Shown here in pieces: positions 13,051-20,253 of a stretch of DNA of 20,790 nucleotides (the first letter of the stretch is position 1; the number at the start of each line of letters is the position of its first letter). A program made the translations under genes and the position numbers. Origin of the DNA: Isoptericola sp042668085. Its GTDB lineage: Bacteria > Actinomycetota > Actinomycetes > Actinomycetales > Cellulomonadaceae. The notes under the pieces were generated by a model. That model was not told where the DNA came from. It saw only the letters and a program-made list of their open reading frames with translations, and did not search any database. The stretch lies in the NCBI RefSeq assembly GCF_042668085.1, contig NZ_JBHVBO010000059.1:1-20790 (forward strand), read 5' to 3'.

Positions 13051-13257
13051 TCACTTGTCCGGCGTCGCCTCCTCGGAGGCGGCGCCGAGCAGCGCGCGCA
13101 CCTCCGACTCCTTGTAGCGGCGGTGACCACCGAGCGTGCGGATCGACGAGAGCTTCCCCGCCTTCGCCCAGCGGGTCACGGTCTTGGGGTCGACGCGGAA
13201 CAGGCTGGCCACCTCGGCAGGCGTCAGCAGAACCTCGGAGTCTCCGTGGAGCGACAT
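13051..13257 (-). CDS. bldC: BldC-type MerR-like DNA-binding regulator
   Basis: A 68-residue single-domain protein, the same length as Streptomyces BldC as I remember it and almost identical in the core: LLTPAEVASLFRVDPKTVTR, then WAKAGKLSSIRTLGGHRRY. The helix-turn-helix is at about 11-32 and the wing at about 33-48. BldC has no effector domain. It binds head-to-tail on direct repeats and in Streptomyces holds back sporulation genes. Here, in a probably non-sporulating genus, the regulon is unknown. The ATG has a perfect GGAGGT 6 nt upstream; longer upstream starts are unsupported. It sits near DUF3073-purM-purF, as in Streptomyces, and diverges from the DUF3073 gene across a 398-bp gap. Confidence 0.92.
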   Translation of the reverse strand: MSLHGDSEVLLTPAEVASLFRVDPKTVTRWAKAGKLSSIRTLGGHRRYKESEVRALLGAASEEATPDK

Positions 13258-13655
13258 CCCCTGCACCTCCTGGTACGGACCGGCCCGGGCGGCGCCCGGT
13301 GTGCGGACACGGTCTCGCTCATCCATTGTGTGCAGAAAGCGGGATTGAGGCGACTTGGGAGCCGGATGAAATCGCCCGGATCGTCCTGGCATGGGCCGAG
13401 TCGTGCTCGTGCGTCCGTTCTGCCGGTGGCCCCACCCCACGTTGACCGCTCCGCGCACCGATCGGTCTCGTGACCTGAGACACGATCCGACGAGGATCAC
13501 CCGCTCCGACGTCCGTCGTTGCGCACGGCACGTGTCGCGGAGTGGAGGGAATGGCGCGCGAGCATGTACCGTTGGGGTCTGAACAGACTACTTACGCACG
13601 GGGCCGCCGTCACGGACGGCGCAAGCCCCGCTCCTACGTTGAGGGGGTCTCAGCC
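13258..13655. promoter_or_regulatory. Divergent intergenic region between bldC and the DUF3073 gene
   Basis: This is the largest non-coding stretch in the window (398 bp), slightly less GC-rich than its neighbours. It contains the bldC ribosome-binding site at the left and an imperfect inverted repeat at 13460-13487 (GTCTC-N7-GAGAC core with flanking GATC on both sides). A SigR-type promoter match is at 13548-13573. A small inverted repeat GTCTG-AA-CAGAC lies at 13577-13588, and GAGGGG serves as ribosome-binding site for the DUF3073 gene. I see no convincing housekeeping promoter for bldC and no RNA gene. Confidence 0.6.
13548..13573 (+). promoter_or_regulatory. SigR/SigH-type promoter match
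   Basis: GGAAT (13548-13552), exactly 18 nt, then GTT (13571-13573) matches the published SigR consensus GGAAT-N18-GTT of the actinobacterial thiol-oxidative stress sigma factor. It lies about 80 nt before the DUF3073 start in the sense direction. If real, that gene responds to disulfide stress. A related ECF factor could use the same elements. Confidence 0.45.
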
Positions 13656-13856
13656 ATGGGCCGCGGCCGTCAGAAGGCAAAGCAGACTAAGGTCGCTCGC
13701 GAGCTGAAGTACTACAGCCCCGAGACGAACTACCACGCGCTCGAGCAGGAGCTCAAGAGCGGCGGAGGCAGTCGCACGGATGTCGCCACGGAGGATCGCT
13801 TCTCCGACGACGACGAGTACGACAACCGATACAACGCCTGGGGCGACGAGCGCTGA
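13656..13856 (+). CDS. DUF3073 family protein
   Basis: A 66-residue soluble protein. The N-terminus is strongly basic (MGRGRQKAKQTKVARELKYY), the centre polar (SPETNYHALEQEL), and the C-terminus very acidic (EDRFSDDDEYDNRYNAWGDE). This is DUF3073, a short actinobacterial family next to purM in many genomes, including Mycobacterium tuberculosis Rv0810c as I remember it. The basic/acidic split suggests nucleic-acid or ribosome contact, but the function is unknown. The ATG has GAGGGG about 9 nt upstream; longer in-frame starts run into the promoter region. It is transcribed alone and away from bldC, with a strong terminator behind it. Confidence 0.9.
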   Translation: MGRGRQKAKQTKVARELKYYSPETNYHALEQELKSGGGSRTDVATEDRFSDDDEYDNRYNAWGDER

Positions 13857-13901
13857 GCTCTCAGCGTCGGCCCCGTGCTCCACGGGTTCTGACGCCGCGC
13901 G

Positions 13902-13937
13902 CGAAGGGCCGGACGGCTGCAGCCGTCCGGCCCTTCG
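13902..13937. terminator. Perfect palindromic terminator between DUF3073 and purM
   Basis: A fully palindromic 36-bp sequence (arms of 18, CGAAGGGCCGGACGGCTG) lies between the convergent DUF3073 and purM genes, about 45-50 nt from each stop. As RNA it folds with a TGCA loop on either strand. Confidence 0.8.
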
Positions 13938-13988
13938 TCATGCGCGGGGGAGGTCTCCCTTCCCCGCGCGGGTGGTCAGCGGCGGTCG

Positions 13989-15095
13989 TCAGCGGTAGTC
14001 GCCGGTGAGGCGGACCGCGCCGCCCTGCACGCCCTTGGTCCCGGCGACCAGGTCCTCGGCCGACGCGGCCGGGTCCAGCTCCTCGACCGAGCCCAGCACC
14101 CACGCGGGCACGCCGCGCGCCGCGAGCGTCGCCAGCGCCGCTTCGGCGCCGTCGGCACCGACGACGGCGACCATGCCGACCCCGAGGTTGAGCGTGTTCT
14201 CCAGGTCCCGCCGGGGCACCGAGCCGAGCTCGCGCACGGTACGGAAGACGGCGGGGACCTCCCACGAGCCCCGGTCGACCGTCGCCACCGTGCCGGCGGG
14301 GAGCACGCGCGCGAGGTTCGCCGCGAGCCCGCCGCCCGTCACGTGCGTGACGGCGTGCACCTGTGCGGCCGGGTCCTCGGCGAGCGCGAGCACGTCCCGG
14401 GCGTACACCCGGGTGGGCTCCAGCAGCTCCTCGCCCAGGGTGCGGCCGAACTCCTCGACGTGGCGGTCCAGCGACCAGCCGGCGTGCTTCACGACGGCGC
14501 GCACCAGCGAGTATCCGTTGGAGTGCAGCCCGCTCGAGCCCATCGCGACCAGCACGTCGCCGGCACGCACCCGCTCCGGGCCGAGCACGGCGTCCGCCTC
14601 GACGATGCCCGTGGCCGCGCCCGCGACGTCGTACTCGTCGGGCGCCAAGAGGCCCGGGTGCTCGGCCGTCTCGCCGCCGACGAGGGCCGTGCCGGCCACC
14701 TCGCAGGCCTGCGCGATGCCGCGCACGATGTCGGCCACGCGCTCCGGGACGACCTTGCCGGTCGCGATGTAGTCCGTCATGAACAGCGGCTCGGCGCCGA
14801 CCACGACGATGTCGTCCACGACCATGCCGACGAGGTCGAAGCCGATCGTGTCGTGCTTGTCGAGCGCCTGCGCGATCGCGACCTTGGTGCCGACGCCGTC
14901 GGTCGACGTCGCGAGCAACGGCTTCCGGTACTCGCGGATCGCCGAGAGGTCGAAGAGCCCCGCGAAACCGCCCACTCCGCCGAGGACGGCGGCCCCGTGC
15001 GTGCGGCGCACGGCGTCCTTCATCAGCTCGACGGCCTTGTCGCCGGCCTCGGTGTCGACGCCGGCCGCGGCGTAGGTCAGGGGTTCGTTCGTCAC
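13989..15095 (-). CDS. purM: Phosphoribosylformylglycinamidine cyclo-ligase (AIR synthetase)
   Basis: A 368-residue enzyme of the PurM/AIRS fold. It closes FGAM to AIR with ATP, step 5 of de novo purine synthesis, as a cytoplasmic dimer. Seen are TYAAAGVDTEAGDKAVELMK at the N-terminus, LATSTDGVGTKV (ATP/phosphate site), VVDDIVVVGAEPLFMTDYIA, and LVGGETAEHPGLLAPDEYDV, all in family order. Many homologues read GGETAEMPG; the His here is a small change. The GTG start is chosen because homology starts there and GGTGAG lies 6 nt upstream; a longer frame reaches into purF. It follows purF by 58 nt on the same strand and is probably in the same operon. Confidence 0.96.
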   Translation of the reverse strand: MTNEPLTYAAAGVDTEAGDKAVELMKDAVRRTHGAAVLGGVGGFAGLFDLSAIREYRKPLLATSTDGVGTKVAIAQALDKHDTIGFDLVGMVVDDIVVVGAEPLFMTDYIATGKVVPERVADIVRGIAQACEVAGTALVGGETAEHPGLLAPDEYDVAGAATGIVEADAVLGPERVRAGDVLVAMGSSGLHSNGYSLVRAVVKHAGWSLDRHVEEFGRTLGEELLEPTRVYARDVLALAEDPAAQVHAVTHVTGGGLAANLARVLPAGTVATVDRGSWEVPAVFRTVRELGSVPRRDLENTLNLGVGMVAVVGADGAEAALATLAARGVPAWVLGSVEELDPAASAEDLVAGTKGVQGGAVRLTGDYR

Positions 15096-15153
15096 GTGGG
15101 GCTCACCGTTCGTCGGCTCGGTCGGTCGGCTGTCAGGCCGGTGCGGGGGTGGA

Positions 15154-16701
15154 TCACGGGTGGTCGAGCGCGGTGCCGCCGCCGGCACCCACGGAGACCT
15201 GGCGGAGACCGTCCTCCGGGGCGCCGAGCGGCAGCTCGGCCTGCTCCAGGAGGTGCTTGCCGAGCTGGTCGGCGGTGGGGAGCTCGATCGGGTACTTGCC
15301 CGTGAAGCAGGCGGCGCACAGCTGTGACGCCGGCTGCTCGGTGGCCGCGATCATGCCCTCGGTCGAGATGTAGCCGAGCGAGTCGGCGCCCAGGGACTGG
15401 CCGATCTCGTCGGGCGTGAGGCCGTTGGCGATGAGCTCGGCCCGCGACGCGAAGTCGATGCCGTAGAAGCACGGCCACTTCACCGGCGGCGACGAGATGC
15501 GCACGTGCACCTCGGCCGCGCCCGCCTCGCGCAGCATGCGGATCAGGGCCCGCTGCGTGTTGCCGCGCACGATCGAGTCGTCGACGACGACGAGCCGCTT
15601 GCCGCGGATCACTTCCTTGAGCGGGTTGAGCTTGAGGCGGATGCCGAGCTGCCGGAGCGTGTCGGACGGCTGGATGAAGGTGCGGCCCACGTAGGCGTTC
15701 TTGGTGAGGCCCTGCCCGAACGGGATGCCCGACTCGGCGGCGTACCCGACGGCGGCCGGCGTGCCGGACTCCGGCGTCGGGATGACGAGGTCCGCCTCGA
15801 CGGGGTGCTCCCGGGCGAGGGTGCGCCCCATCTCCACGCGCGAGGCGTGCACGGAGCGCCCGTTGATCGTGTTGTCGGGGCGGGCGAGGTAGACGTACTC
15901 GAAGACGCAGCCCGCGCGCTCCGGCTCGGCGAACTTCTCGGAGCGCAGGCCGTCGGCGTCGATCGTGATCAGCTCGCCCGGCTCGACGTCGCGCACGTAC
16001 GACGCGCCGACGATGTCGAGGGCAGGCGTCTCCGACGCGACCACCCAGCCGCGCTGCAGGCGGCCCAGGACGAGCGGGCGCACGCCCTGCGGGTCGCGGG
16101 CGGCGTAGAGGGTGCCCTCGTCCATGAAGACGAGCGAGAACGCGCCGCGCAGCTTCGGCAGCACCTCGAGCGCCGTCTGCGCGAGCGTGTGGTCGGCGTC
16201 GCCCGCGAGCAGCGCGGTGATGAGCGCCGTGTCGGTGGTGTTGCCGCGCGCGAGCTCGCCGCGGCGCTGGGCGCCGTAGCGCTCCGCCACGAGGTTCACG
16301 AGCTCGGCGGAGTTGGTGAGGTTGCCGTTGTGCCCGAGGGCGACGGTGCCGCCCGCGGTCGCGCCGAGGGTCGGCTGGGCGTTCTCCCAGGTGACGCCAC
16401 CGGTGGTGGAGTAGCGGCAGTGGCCGACGGCGAGATGGCCGGTGAGGGCGTCGAGCGCCGTCTCGTCGAAGACCTGGGACACCAGGCCCATGTCCTTGTA
16501 GACGAGGATCTGCTCGCCGTTGCTGGTGGCGATGCCGGCGGACTCCTGTCCGCGGTGCTGCAGGGCGTACAGGCCGAAGTAGGCGAGCTTGGCGACCTCC
16601 TCGCCGGGGGCCCAGACCCCGAAGACGCCGCACGCGTCCTGGGGGCCCTTCTCGCCGGGCATGAGGTCATGGTTCAGGCGGCCGTCAGGGCGCAAGGGCA
16701 T
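15154..16701 (-). CDS. purF: Amidophosphoribosyltransferase
   Basis: A 515-residue enzyme that makes phosphoribosylamine from PRPP and glutamine, the committed first step of purine synthesis. The N-terminal Ntn glutaminase nucleophile is Cys24 in ACGVFGV, exposed by removing a 23-residue propeptide. QHRGQESAG and GHNGNLTN follow. The C-terminal PRTase has the PRPP loop VVVDDSIVRGNT (371-382). Cys265, Cys411, Cys462 and Cys465 match the four ligands of the [4Fe-4S] cluster of Bacillus-type PurF. The ATG at 16701 has no Shine-Dalgarno but a GATACT exactly 6 nt upstream, so translation may be leaderless. An internal Met14 would give a Bacillus-length propeptide. It is followed by purM. Confidence 0.96.
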   Translation of the reverse strand: MPLRPDGRLNHDLMPGEKGPQDACGVFGVWAPGEEVAKLAYFGLYALQHRGQESAGIATSNGEQILVYKDMGLVSQVFDETALDALTGHLAVGHCRYSTTGGVTWENAQPTLGATAGGTVALGHNGNLTNSAELVNLVAERYGAQRRGELARGNTTDTALITALLAGDADHTLAQTALEVLPKLRGAFSLVFMDEGTLYAARDPQGVRPLVLGRLQRGWVVASETPALDIVGASYVRDVEPGELITIDADGLRSEKFAEPERAGCVFEYVYLARPDNTINGRSVHASRVEMGRTLAREHPVEADLVIPTPESGTPAAVGYAAESGIPFGQGLTKNAYVGRTFIQPSDTLRQLGIRLKLNPLKEVIRGKRLVVVDDSIVRGNTQRALIRMLREAGAAEVHVRISSPPVKWPCFYGIDFASRAELIANGLTPDEIGQSLGADSLGYISTEGMIAATEQPASQLCAACFTGKYPIELPTADQLGKHLLEQAELPLGAPEDGLRQVSVGAGGGTALDHP

Positions 16702-16707
16702 GGTCCG

Positions 16708-16713
16708 AGTATC
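16708..16713 (-). promoter_or_regulatory. -10 element of a probable leaderless purF promoter
   Basis: GATACT on the minus strand lies exactly 6 nt before the purF ATG, with no ribosome-binding site in between. Transcription would begin at or next to the A of ATG. Confidence 0.55.
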
Positions 16714-16733
16714 CCACAGGAGCCCGATCGGCC

Positions 16734-16751
16734 GACCTGCGCCGACAGGTC
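16734..16751 (-). terminator. Small hairpin at the end of the two-helix membrane protein gene
   Basis: GACCTG-N6-CAGGTC forms a 6-bp stem overlapping the stop codon of the gene ending at 16750, just before the purF promoter. It is weak; it could also act as an operator. Confidence 0.3.
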
Positions 16752-17196
16752 AGCGGCGACGCAGGCTCCGTCGGTCGGAGATCACGGCGATCAGCCCGCC
16801 GACGCCCAGGCCGACGGCGATCCCGCCCAGGATGGTGACCGAGACGTAGACGCCCGGCTTCATCAGGGTCTCGGCGGCGCCGGTCACGTCGATGAGCCAG
16901 GTCGAGAAGATGAGCCCGACGACGGCACCCACCAGCGCGCCGACCCACAGGAAGACCGGGTACTTGGGGGCGCGGCGAACGCGCTCCGGGTCGACCAGCA
17001 GCGTCACGTCCTGCGGCTCGTCGACGTCGCCCGCGCTGGTGTCCGCACCGGTGTCCGTGCTGTCCGCGGTGGCTTCCGTCGCGCCGGCGGGCGCCGCCGC
17101 GGTGTCCTCCGCCGGCGCCTCGCGGTCGTGCGGCGTGCCGTCAGGCGCGGCGCCGTCGGGTGCCGGGGCGTGCTGGTCGGGGGTCGAGCTGCTCAC
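16750..17196 (-). CDS. Two-helix membrane protein with acidic N-terminal tail
   Basis: A 148-residue protein I cannot assign to a named function. Residues 1-65 are disordered, rich in Ala, Asp, Glu, Pro and Thr, and acidic. A conserved-looking patch DPERVRRAPKYPVF (69-82) leads into membrane helix 1 (about 81-102), then a short loop, helix 2 (about 117-139) and the basic end SDRRSLRRR. The PERVRRAPKY-then-helix pattern recurs in uncharacterised actinobacterial proteins near purF. The start is a GTG with TAGGCT 6 nt upstream and no spaced Shine-Dalgarno, consistent with a leaderless message. It lies 48 nt upstream of purF and may share read-through with it. Both membrane segments look intact. 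Confidence 0.78.
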   Translation of the reverse strand: MSSSTPDQHAPAPDGAAPDGTPHDREAPAEDTAAAPAGATEATADSTDTGADTSAGDVDEPQDVTLLVDPERVRRAPKYPVFLWVGALVGAVVGLIFSTWLIDVTGAAETLMKPGVYVSVTILGGIAVGLGVGGLIAVISDRRSLRRR

Positions 17197-17202
17197 CCCT
17201 CG

Positions 17203-17208
17203 AGCCTA
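17203..17208 (-). promoter_or_regulatory. -10 element of a probable leaderless promoter (two-helix protein)
   Basis: TAGGCT on the minus strand, 6 nt (CGAGGG) before the GTG start of the gene ending at 16750. It lies in the 43-nt gap after the nuclease stop codon, so that gene need not depend on nuclease transcription. Confidence 0.5.
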
Positions 17209-17239
17209 AGCCACGCGCCGGCACCCGACGGCCGCTCCG

Positions 17240-20050
17240 TCAGGCGGCTCCCAGGTCCTTCCAGGGCCCCCACGGCGTCGCGCCCGGCTCGTCGTGCCGG
17301 GAGTACCACTTCGCCTCCCAGCGGTGCCCGTCGTGCACGACGACGTCTCCCTTGCCGTACACCCAGGTGGCAGTCCAGGCGGGGAAGGTTCCCGCCGTCG
17401 TCACGACCGGAGCCCCGACCTCGGCCCACGGCCCGTACGCCGACGCCCCCGGCCGGTCGCCGCGCGACCACCAGAGCGCCTCGAACAGCCCGTCCTCGAA
17501 GGCGACCCGGTCGCCCTTGCCGTAGGTGGCCCGGGCGTCCCACGCGGGCGCGGACGGTGCGAGGTCCAGCCCGACCAGCAGCGGGTCGTGGTCCGACGAC
17601 CGGAACGGCGTCTCGTCGTAGAGGATCGTGGCGTTGTAGTTGTGGCGGCTGTACTCGTTCGCCACCGGCTCGTACGCGTTGATGTTCCAGATGTCGGTGC
17701 CGGTCACCCGGTCGACCAGGCCCGACGAGGCGAGCGCGTGGTCGAGGGAGCCGACGGCGCCGTCGAACGCGTAGGTGTACTCCCCCGTCGTGGGCCCGAG
17801 GTCGGTGTACCCGGCGTCGGTGAGGACCTTGATCGGGTCCTCCTGCTCGTACGCGTTGAAGTCACCCACCAGGAGCACCGCGTCGGTCCCGGCGTCCGCG
17901 GCGACGTCGTCGGCGAAGGCCGCCAGCGCCGTCGCCTGGCGCACGCGCGACTCGTTGGACGCGCCCTGGCCGTCGCCCGTGTCCTCGTCCCCGGGCCACG
18001 GGCCGGCGGAGCCCTTCGACTTGAAGTGGTTGGTGATCACCACGACGTCGTCGCCCGGGTCGGCGTCGACCCCGCCGGCCGGCTGGAACACCTGCGCCAG
18101 CGGCTGGCGGGCGTTGCCGAACGCCTCCGGGTCGTCGAGGATCCGCGAGGCCCCCACCGGCTCCGCCTCCGCCGTGCGGTAGACGAACGCCGTGCGGATG
18201 ACGTCCTCGCTGTCCGGCACGTCCGCCGGGGACGCCACGTACGCCCAGGTGCCCGCGCCGTCGTGCGCGTTCAGCGCGTCCGCCAGGTCCGACAGGGCCT
18301 GGTCGCGGTCCTTGCCGAACGCGGCGGAGTTCTCGATCTCTTCGAGCCCGACGACGTCGGCCCCCAGCGCGGAGATCGCGGCGACGATCTTGGTCTGCTG
18401 CCGCTCCAGGTCCTCGGCCTCGGCGGCGCCGCGGGCGTCGCAGCCGTCGCGGACGGTGACCGGGTCGCCGGCGCGGTCGGTGTAGTACCGGCAGCCGGAC
18501 AGCTGGTCGCCGGTGGTGGTGAAGTAGTTGAGCACGTTGAACGTGCCCACCTGCAGGGTGCCGCCCACGTCCTGCGGCGCCGCCTCGCGGGTGTCCTCGA
18601 ACGTGGCGGGCTGGACGTCGGCGGCGACGTCGGGCGTGAGGCGGTGCTGCGGCTGGAGGCCCCAGGCGTCGTACCGGTAGTCGAGGACGACGGGCCGCGT
18701 GAAGGTCACCGCGGCGCCGACCCGGACGGGGTCGCCGCCGGTGAGCCACGGCAGCGGCTGGGAGGAGTTCGCCGACGACGAGTAGTTGACGGACGCGCCG
18801 TCGTCGAGCAGGACGGCGCGGGCCGCGTTGTCCTCGGCCTGCTGCTTCGCCTCGACCGAGCCGGGGCGCCCCACCGTCGTCGGCTGGACCAGCGGCGAGT
18901 CGCCCGCGGCGAGCCCGACCGTGCCGTAGAAGTTCGTGTCGTAGTTGTCCGTGACGGTGAAGTCGCCCTGCGGGGCGAGCAGCATGCCCTCGAGGGCCTC
19001 GCGCTCGGCGTCGGTCGCGGGCCAGGCCGTGGCCAGCGGCTCGACGGCGCCGGGCTCGTCGAGCGTCGTCCACGAGTCCGCGGTGACCTCGGTGAGGCCG
19101 AAGTGTTCGCTGACCTCGCCGGTGACCTCGACGTGGTCGCCGACCTCGAGCTCCGACGCCGCGGCGCGGGAGTACACGAAGACGGCGTCGGAGGCGCCCG
19201 GCGTCGCGTCGTCCGCGGGGTCGCCGCCGGTGCCCGCCGTCTGGAGGTACAGGCCGTCGAAGCCGCCCGTGGGGTAGGTGGCGGTCACGACGCCGGTGGT
19301 CTTCACGGTCGTGCCGGCCAGCGGCGACGTCGCGCCGGTGCCCTGGATCTCAGCGATGGTCGCGTCCTCGGCCGGGCCAGGACCCGTGCCCGGGTCGGTG
19401 CCGCTCGCGGTCGGCGTCGGCGCCCCGGCCGCGAAGTCCGCGGCGTTGTCGGCGGTGTGCGCGTGGTCCCGCCGCGCGACCGACGTCGCGTTCGTCGTCG
19501 CGGGCGCCGGCCCCGAGCCCGCGAAGGCGCTGGCGGACGGGCCCCAGCCCACGAGGTCGACGACGGCCTCGGCCGCCGCGCAGGCGGAGCCCGCGCACGT
19601 CAGGCGGTCCGTCGAGCGCACCAGCGCGACCTTGGCGCCGGTGCCGGACATCGCGATCGTCCCCGTGACGTCGGGGGTGGGCAGCGCGGGCAGCGAGGTG
19701 TTGGATCCCAGCGCCTGCGCGACGAGGAACGACCCGCCCGCGGGGATCTCGCCCGAGAGGTTGGTCTGGGCCCCGTTGGCCCACGTTCCCGCGGCGGACG
19801 CGTACTGCACGGACCAGCCCTCGAGGGACACCGGCTGGTCCGTCGAGTTGTACAGCTCGACGAAGTCCTGGTTGAACGCGGCGCCGCTGTTGCCGCCGCC
19901 GCCGTACACCTCGTCGACGACGACGGGGGCGTCGGGCGAGACGGCGGCGGACGCCGGGGCGGCGAGGGCGGCGCCCAGGGGCAGGACGAGCGCGGCCGCG
20001 GCGGCGGCCGCGAGCGGTCCTCGGTGGCGGGCGAGAGGGGTAGGGCTCAC
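17240..20050 (-). CDS. Secreted ExeM/NucH-type endonuclease with tandem chitin-binding-like modules
   Basis: A 936-residue exported nuclease. The signal peptide (1-35, cleavage near APASA) is followed by a lamin-tail-like domain (about 38-150; VVVDEVYGGGGNSGAAFNQD, FVELYN). An OB-fold region typical of ExeM proteins spans about 225-480. The endonuclease/exonuclease/phosphatase domain (about 495-830) shows GTFNVLNYF (502-510), LEEIEN (569-574), NHFKSKG (about 672), GDFNAYEQEDP (729-739) and SSDHDP (about 816), giving the metal and catalytic residues of DNase I-like enzymes. Two C-terminal copies (about 837-880 and 890-936) of a Y-x-K-G-D-V...W(W/Y)S-R...PGA...GPW pattern resemble CBM5/12 chitin-binding modules. 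The GTG start has GGAG 6 nt upstream. It likely degrades extracellular DNA; the PHO-box-like repeat upstream suggests phosphate-starvation control. Confidence 0.9.
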   Translation of the reverse strand: MSPTPLARHRGPLAAAAAAALVLPLGAALAAPASAAVSPDAPVVVDEVYGGGGNSGAAFNQDFVELYNSTDQPVSLEGWSVQYASAAGTWANGAQTNLSGEIPAGGSFLVAQALGSNTSLPALPTPDVTGTIAMSGTGAKVALVRSTDRLTCAGSACAAAEAVVDLVGWGPSASAFAGSGPAPATTNATSVARRDHAHTADNAADFAAGAPTPTASGTDPGTGPGPAEDATIAEIQGTGATSPLAGTTVKTTGVVTATYPTGGFDGLYLQTAGTGGDPADDATPGASDAVFVYSRAAASELEVGDHVEVTGEVSEHFGLTEVTADSWTTLDEPGAVEPLATAWPATDAEREALEGMLLAPQGDFTVTDNYDTNFYGTVGLAAGDSPLVQPTTVGRPGSVEAKQQAEDNAARAVLLDDGASVNYSSSANSSQPLPWLTGGDPVRVGAAVTFTRPVVLDYRYDAWGLQPQHRLTPDVAADVQPATFEDTREAAPQDVGGTLQVGTFNVLNYFTTTGDQLSGCRYYTDRAGDPVTVRDGCDARGAAEAEDLERQQTKIVAAISALGADVVGLEEIENSAAFGKDRDQALSDLADALNAHDGAGTWAYVASPADVPDSEDVIRTAFVYRTAEAEPVGASRILDDPEAFGNARQPLAQVFQPAGGVDADPGDDVVVITNHFKSKGSAGPWPGDEDTGDGQGASNESRVRQATALAAFADDVAADAGTDAVLLVGDFNAYEQEDPIKVLTDAGYTDLGPTTGEYTYAFDGAVGSLDHALASSGLVDRVTGTDIWNINAYEPVANEYSRHNYNATILYDETPFRSSDHDPLLVGLDLAPSAPAWDARATYGKGDRVAFEDGLFEALWWSRGDRPGASAYGPWAEVGAPVVTTAGTFPAWTATWVYGKGDVVVHDGHRWEAKWYSRHDEPGATPWGPWKDLGAA

Positions 20051-20053
20051 GGT

Positions 20054-20073
20054 GGCTCCTTCGCGGCGGACGT
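20054..20073 (-). repeat. Nuclease leader, copy 1 of a near-identical 20-bp repeat
   Basis: This stretch holds the nuclease ribosome-binding site (GAAGGAG on the minus strand). It reappears at 20768-20786 with a single base missing and no other change, in the same orientation 0.7 kb away. Confidence 0.6.
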
Positions 20074-20074
20074 G

Positions 20075-20086
20075 GGTGACGTCACC
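20075..20086. promoter_or_regulatory. Perfect 12-bp palindrome in the nuclease leader
   Basis: GGTGACGTCACC is a perfect dyad lying between the PHO-box-like repeat and the ribosome-binding site of the nuclease gene. The position suits a repressor operator. The regulator is not identified. Confidence 0.45.
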
Positions 20087-20094
20087 TCAGCAGA

Positions 20095-20116
20095 CCCGCG
20101 TGAACCATGGTTGAAC
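20095..20116 (-). promoter_or_regulatory. PHO-box-like direct repeat upstream of the nuclease
   Basis: On the minus strand GTTCAACCATG (20116-20106) is followed directly by GTTCACGCGGG (20105-20095). These are two 11-bp units starting GTTCA, the period and core of the Streptomyces PhoP box (GTTCACC-N4 units). A weaker unit may precede at 20127-20117. The box ends 44 nt before the start codon, in the sense orientation. Confidence 0.55.
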
Positions 20117-20125
20117 CCCACGTCA

Positions 20126-20143
20126 CCGGACGTCGTCGTCCGG
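20126..20143 (-). terminator. Hairpin between the SCP-family gene and the nuclease
   Basis: A 7-bp stem (20126-20132 with 20137-20143) with a TCGT loop lies about 110 nt past the SCP-family stop and just upstream of the PHO-box-like repeat. It would separate the nuclease transcript from the gene before it. Confidence 0.4.
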
Positions 20144-20213
20144 CCGTCGGGATGCGTGCCTGCCCGGTGCCGCCGAACGTAGCGGACCCCGCCGACAGCC
20201 CCGCGCTCGCCGG

Positions 20214-20253
20214 CCACCTCGCGGAGGCCCGTACCACCTCGCGGAGACCCGTC
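20214..20253. repeat. 20-bp tandem duplication at the SCP-family stop codon
   Basis: Two adjacent 20-bp copies (20214-20233 and 20234-20253), both beginning CCACCTCGCGGAG, agree at 18 of 20 positions. The right copy contains part of the SCP-family stop codon, so the duplication copied the gene's end into the intergenic space. Confidence 0.7.

Noticed and set aside
13442..13471. Housekeeping promoter TTGACC with TCTCGT.
   Set aside because: The -35 is good but the -10 shares only two consensus bases and the spacing is 18; too weak to list.
15505..17682. Plus-strand 725-codon frame across purF.
   Set aside because: It is the antisense of purF and its neighbour; the minus-strand proteins have full catalytic motifs.
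17294..20182. Plus-strand 962-codon frame opposite the nuclease.
   Set aside because: It is a high-GC antisense artefact; the minus-strand nuclease carries a signal peptide and all active-site motifs.
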